Source of the DNA: JAICUY01 sp035708065
Lineage (GTDB): Bacteria > Chloroflexota > Limnocylindria > QHBO01
Direction of reading: 5' to 3'
Length of the DNA stretch: 56,594 nt
Assembly: GCA_035708065.1 (NCBI GenBank)
Contig: DASSTC010000038.1
Coordinates: forward strand, 1 to 56,594
Shown here: in pieces, positions 51,371 to 56,594 of the stretch
Layout: the number at the start of each line of letters is the position of its first letter
How positions within the stretch are numbered: position 1 is the stretch's first letter
Position numbers and translations under genes: made by a program
Notes under the pieces: generated by a model
Database searches by the model: none
Told to the model about the DNA's origin: nothing
What the model saw: only the letters and a program-made list of their open reading frames with translations

Positions 51371-54244
51371 ATGGCGCAGGCGCAACGCTCCCGACCGACA
51401 TCAGCGCTCGCGGCCCCCGCCAGCGTGCGGCTCTTCCTGCGACGGCTGCGCGTCGAGCGCCAGCTGGCGCTCGTCCTGTTCGTCGTCGTGCTGCTGACCG
51501 CGCTGCTGTTCGCCGCGATCCCGCGCTTCTACAACCAGATCTCCGACGACGGTGTGCGCCACGCCATCGACTCCGCCGGACCGACGCTGGCCAACGTGCA
51601 GATGCTCGAGCAGTCGGTGCCGGTCGGCGTCGGTGGCCCGGGTGCCTATGACGCCGATGCGATCGCCGAGCGCGGCGACGAGCTGGCCGCCGCCCTGCCG
51701 CCGGCGCTGAGCGGCCTCTTCTCGCACCGCGAGTACGTCGCCCAGTCGGCCGAGTACCACATCGATCTGCCGGAGGGTTCGCCGGCCTGGCCGCAGTACT
51801 TCATCCGCACCAGGTTCCAGAGCAACGTGAAGAGCCGCGTGCGGATCGTGGAGGGTCGCATGCCGGCGGCCACGACCGCCACGGTTGACATCCCCGTGCC
51901 GGTGCTCGACGAGCGGGGCCATCCGATCAACCAGTTCGATCACATCCAGGCGCCGATCATCGAGGTCGCCATTGCCGGCGATGCGCTCGAGACCGCCAAG
52001 ATGCACGTCGGCGACCGGCTGACGACGACCCTCAGCGAGCGCGGTCCGGTTGTCTTCGGCCCTGACGGCGGCACGCCCGACGACCGGCTCTTCTTCGACA
52101 TCGTCGGCAGCTTCGACGTGCCGGACCCGACGGCCGACTACTGGTACGACGACGTGCTGCTCCAACGGGCGAACGTCACCGGCAGCGTCGAGCAACCGAT
52201 CATCCACGTCATCGGCCTGCTGTCGCCCGACGGGTATGCGCGGATGACCGGGCAGCAGAGCACGGTGTTCGAGTATCGCTGGCAGTCGTTCGTCGACCCC
52301 AACCGGCTCGACGCCGGCAACCTCGGCGGCGTGGAGGCGGCAATCAAGAAGGTGCGTGCCGACTATCCGGCCTTCGTGAACCGGTTCGGCGGTGACACCG
52401 CGCTGCGAACCGGCCTCGATCAGATCTTCACCGGGTTCGAGGCGCAACGGCGCCTGACCGAGGCGATGCTGGCCGTCGTGACGCTCGGTCTGCTGGCGGT
52501 GGCGATGGTGGTCATCGGCCTGGTCGGCGCGCTGATCGCCGACCGGCGCCGCTCGGCACTGGTGCTGCAGCGCGGTCGGGGGGCATCGTCGACCCAGATC
52601 CTCGGTGCCCAACTCGGCGAGGGACTGCTGCTGACGGTGCCCGCCGTGGCGGTCGGCGCGATCGCGGCGATCCTGCTGCTTCCGGCGCGAGCAAGTGGGT
52701 GGACCGTGCTCGCCGCGATCGGCGTGTCGGCCGGCGCCACGCTGCTGCTGATGGCCATCGCCGCGCCGGTCGCTCGCGGGCGGCTCGGGCAGCTCGAGCG
52801 CAGCGACGCCTCGTTCAGCCGGGTCTCGGCTCGGCGCCTGGTCTTCGAGGCGCTCGCCGTGGTGCTGGCCGTCGGTGGAGTCTACCTGCTGCGGCGTCGC
52901 GGCCTCGGGGGCGAGGGCGCCAGCTCCGGTTTCGATCCGTTCCTGGCGGCGGTGCCGGTGCTCGCCGGCCTGGCCGCCGGCCTCGTCGTGCTGCGCCTCT
53001 ACCCGCTCCCCGTGCGCTTCCTCTCGTGGCTCGCCTCGCTGGGACGCGGCTTCGTGGCGGTCTTCGCCCTGCGCCGCGTCGGGCGGCAGTCGGGCGCCGG
53101 GAACCTGCCGCTGCTGGTCCTGCTGTTGACCGTGGCGGTCGGCGTCTTTTCGTCGGTGCTGCTGACGACCATCGAGCGCGGACAGTCGGCGACCGCCTGG
53201 CAGCAGGTGGGCGCGCCGTACCGAGCGCAGGTCACCTTCAGCAAGCTTCCCGTCGACGTGGACCTGTCGAGGGTCGACGGCGTCGAGGCCGCGGCGCGCG
53301 CCTACCTCGCGGCCGGTGTGACGTTCGACATGAACGGCAGCGACAACCTCGTCACCCTCGACGCGGTGGAGGCGCCGCAGCTCGAGAGCGTCACCGCCGG
53401 CACGCCGGCCGATCCGCACCTGCCGCCCGGCCTGCTCGACGAACCGAGCGCCGGCAACGCCGGCACCGAGCAGGCACCGATCCCGGCGATCGTCTCGACG
53501 CGCGCCGCGACCGGCCCTCGACCGATGCAGGTCGACGATCGCTTCGAGCTGCTCATCGAGGGCTACTGGATCCAATTCGTCGTCGTCCAGACCCGGGACA
53601 CCATGCCGGGCATCACGCCGGGCACGCTGTTCGTGGTCAGCTCCTTCGAGCAGCTGACCGCCGCGCGGCCGAGCTCGCCGCTGCCAGTGACCAACGTCTT
53701 CGTCCGGGCGCCGGCATCGGCTGAGCCGGCGCTTCAGGCCGCGCTGGCCGACGTGACGCCCAAGACCAACCTCGTCTCGCAGGCCGGGGTGCTGGCGGCG
53801 CTCCAGGGATCGCCGCTCATCGCTGGCGTGGCGACCGGGTTCCGCGGGAGCCTGCTCGTGGCAGCGCTCTACTCGGCGCTCGCGGTCGTCGTGGCGCTGA
53901 CCATCAGCGCGGCGGCCCGCGCACGCGACCTCGCCTTCCTGCGCACGCTGGGGCTCAGCCGCGCGCAGGCGGTGATGCTGATGATCGTCGAGCAGGTGCC
54001 GAGCGTGGTCGTGGCGCTTGCCGGGGGCATCGGCCTGGGGATCGCGGTCGCCTACCTCATCGAGCCGGGGCTCGACCTGAAGGCCTTCACCGGGGCGCTG
54101 ATCCCGGTCGTGCTGCACGTCGACTGGAGCGCGGTGCTGCTCATCGCGCTCGGCGTGGCCGTGGTGGTCGCCATCGCGGTGGCGGTGACCGCCGTGCTCA
54201 GCCGGCGCCGGAACCTGGGCAGCGCGCTGCGAGTCGGCGAATGA
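51371..54244 (+). CDS. Large FtsX/MacB-type ABC transporter permease, subunit 2
   Basis: A 957-aa permease with the same plan as its upstream partner: an N-terminal helix (~32-52), a large outer domain, a membrane block (AMLAVVTLGLLAVAMVVIGLVGALIADRRRSALVLQRGRGASSTQILGAQLGEGLLLTVPA), a second outer domain, and a C-terminal FtsX block ending RRNLGSALRVGE. The two are probably a heterodimer sharing the ATPases encoded downstream. Start ATG 51371 lies in a TGACCGATG junction, where the TGA is the upstream stop and ACCGATG is the dispersed motif. Its stop overlaps ATG 54241. Confidence 0.88.
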   Translation: MAQAQRSRPTSALAAPASVRLFLRRLRVERQLALVLFVVVLLTALLFAAIPRFYNQISDDGVRHAIDSAGPTLANVQMLEQSVPVGVGGPGAYDADAIAERGDELAAALPPALSGLFSHREYVAQSAEYHIDLPEGSPAWPQYFIRTRFQSNVKSRVRIVEGRMPAATTATVDIPVPVLDERGHPINQFDHIQAPIIEVAIAGDALETAKMHVGDRLTTTLSERGPVVFGPDGGTPDDRLFFDIVGSFDVPDPTADYWYDDVLLQRANVTGSVEQPIIHVIGLLSPDGYARMTGQQSTVFEYRWQSFVDPNRLDAGNLGGVEAAIKKVRADYPAFVNRFGGDTALRTGLDQIFTGFEAQRRLTEAMLAVVTLGLLAVAMVVIGLVGALIADRRRSALVLQRGRGASSTQILGAQLGEGLLLTVPAVAVGAIAAILLLPARASGWTVLAAIGVSAGATLLLMAIAAPVARGRLGQLERSDASFSRVSARRLVFEALAVVLAVGGVYLLRRRGLGGEGASSGFDPFLAAVPVLAGLAAGLVVLRLYPLPVRFLSWLASLGRGFVAVFALRRVGRQSGAGNLPLLVLLLTVAVGVFSSVLLTTIERGQSATAWQQVGAPYRAQVTFSKLPVDVDLSRVDGVEAAARAYLAAGVTFDMNGSDNLVTLDAVEAPQLESVTAGTPADPHLPPGLLDEPSAGNAGTEQAPIPAIVSTRAATGPRPMQVDDRFELLIEGYWIQFVVVQTRDTMPGITPGTLFVVSSFEQLTAARPSSPLPVTNVFVRAPASAEPALQAALADVTPKTNLVSQAGVLAALQGSPLIAGVATGFRGSLLVAALYSALAVVVALTISAAARARDLAFLRTLGLSRAQAVMLMIVEQVPSVVVALAGGIGLGIAVAYLIEPGLDLKAFTGALIPVVLHVDWSAVLLIALGVAVVVAIAVAVTAVLSRRRNLGSALRVGE

Positions 54245-54261
54245 GTGAAACTGGAGGAAGC

Positions 54262-55281
54262 ATGAGCGAGATTGTCGAGGTCCGCGACGCCGAGCTCGCC
54301 GAGCTGGAGGAGCAGGCGGCCGCCAAGCGGCAGCGTCCGCGCTTCGGCGAGGGCGCGCAGATCGCGTGCGACAACATGGTCAAGATCTACAAGGTCGCCG
54401 ACCTGGAGGTCGTCGCGCTGCAGGGCCTCGACCTGCTCGTCGATCCGGGCGAGTTCATCGCCATCGTCGGCGCATCGGGCAGCGGCAAGTCGACGCTGAT
54501 GAACATCCTCGGCGGCCTCGACGTCCCGTCGGCCGGCCGCGCGACCGTCGCCGGTCATGACCTGCTGACGATGGACGCCGGCGACCGCACCCTGTACCGC
54601 CGGAGGGTGATCGGCTTCGTCTGGCAGCAGACCGCCAAGAACCTGCTCCCCTATCTCACCGCGCTGGAGAACGTCGAGATGCCGATGATCCTGGACGGCG
54701 CCACGGGCCGGCACCGGCGGGAGCGCGCCCGTGAGCTGTTGCGCATCGTCGGGCTGGCCGATCGCGAGGACCATCGGCCGGACCGCCTCTCCGGAGGCGA
54801 GCAGCAGCGCGTGGCGATCGCCGTGGCCCTGGCCAACTCGCCGAGCGTGCTGCTTGCCGACGAGCCGACCGGCGAGCTCGACACGAAGACGAGCCACGAG
54901 ATCTTCGACGTGCTGCGGGCGGTGAACCATGACTTCGGCGTGACGATCGTGGTCGTCACCCACGACCCGCTCGTCTCAGGCCAGGTCAACCGTACCGTGG
55001 CGATCCGCGACGGCCGGACCGCCTCGGAGACGCTGCGTCGCCGCGAGCTCGGCGACGACGGCGATCACCGTGTCATCAGCGAGGAGTTCGCAGTGCTCGA
55101 TCGCGCCGGCCGCCTGCAGCTGCCACGCGAGCACGTCGAGGCGTTGGAGCTCGAACGCCGCGTGCGCCTGCAGCTGCAGACCGACCACATCGGCGTCTGG
55201 CCCGACAAGCCGAACGGCAACGCGAATGGCAACGGCGATCGCTCCGGCCAGCAGCCTGCCGGCAAGGAGGAAGCCCGATGA
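54262..55281 (+). CDS. ABC transporter ATPase, LolD/MacB type, with C-terminal AbrB-like extension
   Basis: A 339-aa ATPase: Walker A GASGSGKST (70-78), signature LSGGEQQR (176-183), Walker B VLLADEP (196-202) and the switch His in VVVTHDP. A helical charged N-terminus (VRDAELAELEEQAAAKRQRP) precedes the core. After the core, ~90 residues include VISEEFAVLDRAGRLQLPREHVEALELERRVRLQLQTDHIGVWPD, which looks like a swapped-hairpin AbrB-type domain, and a polar Asn/Gly tail. ATG 54262 is preferred because GGAGGA is 3-4 nt upstream; ATG 54241 overlaps the permease stop (ATGA). Next ATPase overlaps by ATGA. Confidence 0.9.
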   Translation: MSEIVEVRDAELAELEEQAAAKRQRPRFGEGAQIACDNMVKIYKVADLEVVALQGLDLLVDPGEFIAIVGASGSGKSTLMNILGGLDVPSAGRATVAGHDLLTMDAGDRTLYRRRVIGFVWQQTAKNLLPYLTALENVEMPMILDGATGRHRRERARELLRIVGLADREDHRPDRLSGGEQQRVAIAVALANSPSVLLADEPTGELDTKTSHEIFDVLRAVNHDFGVTIVVVTHDPLVSGQVNRTVAIRDGRTASETLRRRELGDDGDHRVISEEFAVLDRAGRLQLPREHVEALELERRVRLQLQTDHIGVWPDKPNGNANGNGDRSGQQPAGKEEAR

Positions 55282-56030
55282 CCGTCGACAGCCCGGACAC
55301 CTGGCGCTACCAGCCGCCGGAGCGTCGCAATCGCGCGATCGTCGAGGTCACCAACCTGAGCCGCGAATACCGCATGGGATCGGGCACGGTCCACGCGCTG
55401 CGCGGCGTGACGCTGTCGATCGCGCGCGGTCAGCTCGTCGTCATCCAGGGCCGATCCGGATCCGGAAAGACGACGCTGCTCAACCAGATGGGCGGCCTCG
55501 ACCGGCCGACCAGCGGCACGGTGCGCTTCGACGGCGAGGACCTCGCCGGCATGAGCGAGCGCGCGCTGATCGAGCTGCGGCGCCACCGCATCGGCTTCAT
55601 CTTCCAGGCGTTCGGCCTGATCCCGATCCTGTCGGCGGCCGAGAACGTCGAGGTGCCGCTGCGCCTGACGCGGGCATCGGTCGACGCCCGGGAGGAGCGC
55701 GTTCGCACGCTGCTCGAGCTGGTCGGCCTCGGCGAGCGAGCCCGGCATCGGCCGCACGAGCTCTCCGGCGGCGAGCAGCAGCGCGTGGCGATCGCCCGCT
55801 CGCTGGCCAACCAGCCGTCGCTGCTGCTGGCCGACGAGCCGACCGGCCAGCTCGATTCGCAGACGGGCCGCACGATCATGACCCTGATCCGGGCGCTGGT
55901 TCGATCCGAGGGGGTGAGTGCCATCGTGGCGACCCACGATCCGGTGCTCATCGATCTCGCCGATCGGGCGATCGAGCTCTCCGACGGCCAGGTCGTGAAC
56001 GACACGGCCGCGGTCGCCGTCGCCAGCTGA
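55278..56030 (+). CDS. ABC transporter ATPase, LolD/MacB type
   Basis: A 250-aa ATPase: VTNLSREYRMGSGTVHALRGVTLSIARGQLVVIQGRSGSGKTTLLNQMGGLDRPTSG, with Walker A GRSGSGKTT (58-66), LSGGEQQR (162-169), LLLADEPTGQLDSQTG and ATHDP. It lacks the C-terminal extension of its neighbour. Two ATPases with two permeases suggest an asymmetric exporter. It converges on ruvA, 24 nt between stops. Confidence 0.93.
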   Translation: MTVDSPDTWRYQPPERRNRAIVEVTNLSREYRMGSGTVHALRGVTLSIARGQLVVIQGRSGSGKTTLLNQMGGLDRPTSGTVRFDGEDLAGMSERALIELRRHRIGFIFQAFGLIPILSAAENVEVPLRLTRASVDAREERVRTLLELVGLGERARHRPHELSGGEQQRVAIARSLANQPSLLLADEPTGQLDSQTGRTIMTLIRALVRSEGVSAIVATHDPVLIDLADRAIELSDGQVVNDTAAVAVAS

Positions 56031-56054
56031 GCTGCGAGTCCGGCCGGCCGCCCG

Positions 56055-56594
56055 TCAGCGGTTGCGCGCCAGCTCCTGGAGCGCCGCCTTGATGCGCGCG
56101 TCGAGGCCGGCCTCGCTGCCGGCCACCGCCCCGGCGGCCCGGCGCGCCTCCGACGCGGTGTAGCCCAACGACTCGAGCGCCGCGACCACGTCCGAGTCGG
56201 TGGCCGCTCCCCCGCCGACCGCCAGCCCTGCGGCGTGGACCTTCTCCTTGAGCTCCAGGATGACCCGCTGCGCGGTCTTGCGCCCCACGCCGCTGACCGA
56301 GGTGAACACGTCGACGTCGTCGCTGACGATCGCCAGCTGCAGCTTCGTCACCGGATGCGCCGCCACGATCGCCAGCGCCAGCCGCGGCCCGACCCCGGAC
56401 ACCGTCATCAGCAGCTCGAAGAACGCCAGCTCCTCCGCGGATCCAAAGCCGAACAGCGCCTGCTGGTCCTCGCGCACGAGATGGTGGGTGAAGACCGATG
56501 CCTCCTCGCCACGCCGCAGCCGGCCGAGCAGCGCGGGTCCGGCGACCACGCGGTAGCCGATGCCGCCGACCTCGATCAGGGCGAAGTCAAGCCC
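56055..56594 (-). CDS. ruvA: Holliday junction DNA helicase RuvA, N-terminus outside window
   Basis: The last ~179 codons of ruvA. The coding frame runs off the right edge without a stop (GLDFALIEVGGIGYRVVAGP precedes the internal GTG 56549), so the start lies beyond 56594. Domain I OB-fold end (SVFTHHLVREDQQALFGF), the two HhH motifs (LLMTVSGVGPRLALAIV; FTSVSGVGRKTAQRVILELKEKV) and the C-terminal UBA-like domain III (DVVAALESLGYTASEARRAA) are present. RuvA targets RuvB to junctions; ruvB is 29 kb downstream on the same strand. Confidence 0.95.
   Translation of the reverse strand, partial: GLDFALIEVGGIGYRVVAGPALLGRLRRGEEASVFTHHLVREDQQALFGFGSAEELAFFELLMTVSGVGPRLALAIVAAHPVTKLQLAIVSDDVDVFTSVSGVGRKTAQRVILELKEKVHAAGLAVGGGAATDSDVVAALESLGYTASEARRAAGAVAGSEAGLDARIKAALQELARNR

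Noticed and set aside
51401..54118. Very long minus-strand reading frame (905 codons) opposite permease 2, and similar long frames opposite murC, rny and xdh
   Set aside because: Gln/Arg/His/Gly-rich composition without motifs, typical of antisense frames in high-GC DNA; the opposite strand has clear families.

Overview
The window is a 56.6 kb piece of a very GC-rich bacterial chromosome, densely packed and single-contig in appearance. Its genes include RNase Y, a YmdB-type phosphodiesterase, a RodZ-like HTH/DUF4115 protein, cell-wall-binding type 2 repeats on a secreted carboxypeptidase, an F420/FMN-type luciferase-like oxidoreductase and large FtsX-like ABC permeases. Together with overlapping ATGA/GTGA junctions and leaderless promoters, this points to a Gram-positive-like lineage. 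I favour Chloroflexota (Limnocylindria-like relatives) over Actinobacteria, but this is inference from gene content only.

Layout. 1-8488 (+) is one run of overlapping genes: ftsK (5' truncated), rodZ-like, yajQ, two tandem CinA/PncC paralogues, a MurC-type ligase, a small membrane protein and a secreted M14 carboxypeptidase. 8.6-13.7 kb holds a winged-helix protein, a small membrane protein, a SpoU-type rRNA methyltransferase with hflX, and a GGDEF/EAL protein. 13.7-21.6 kb (-) is a housekeeping block: tgt, a 52-aa basic protein, recA, recX, a DUF1801 protein, an LLM oxidoreductase, rny, ymdB and miaA. 21.7-27.1 kb continues with queA, an NCS2 purine permease, a VOC protein, DUF2905 and ruvB.

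27.1-47.9 kb is mainly purine and cyclic-amide catabolism: a MocA-like cytidylyltransferase, XdhC, adenosine deaminase, guanine deaminase, a D-aminoacylase-type amidohydrolase and three-subunit xanthine dehydrogenase. After a cyclase-ATPase regulator and an ECF42/DGPF module come malate synthase, a YdeI-like protein, a hydantoinase/allantoinase-type enzyme, a cNMP-binding protein, DUF3830, an MBL hydrolase, HIU hydrolase and a GNAT-OHCU decarboxylase fusion. The logic is adenosine/guanine to hypoxanthine/xanthine to urate, then HIU to OHCU to allantoin, with glyoxylate possibly feeding malate synthase. No urate oxidase, allantoate amidohydrolase or ureidoglycolate lyase is recognisable here. 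48.0-56.0 kb is a four-gene MacB/FtsX-type ABC exporter operon, and ruvA (partial) closes the window. The purine and ABC genes lie between ruvA and ruvB.

The most unusual signals are not genes. (i) A non-palindromic 9-mer, GACCGATGC, and its 7-bp core ACCGATG occur far above base-composition expectation on both strands (53 cores counted by eye), and often sit on start codons. (ii) Many promoters look leaderless, with a TANNNT box exactly 6 nt before the start codon. (iii) Two of these promoters drive tiny leader ORFs whose TGA overlaps the ATG of ruvB and of the xanthine dehydrogenase large subunit. (iv) A perfect 15-bp-arm palindrome lies inside the rodZ-like gene. No tRNA, rRNA, CRISPR array, IS element or transposase was found.
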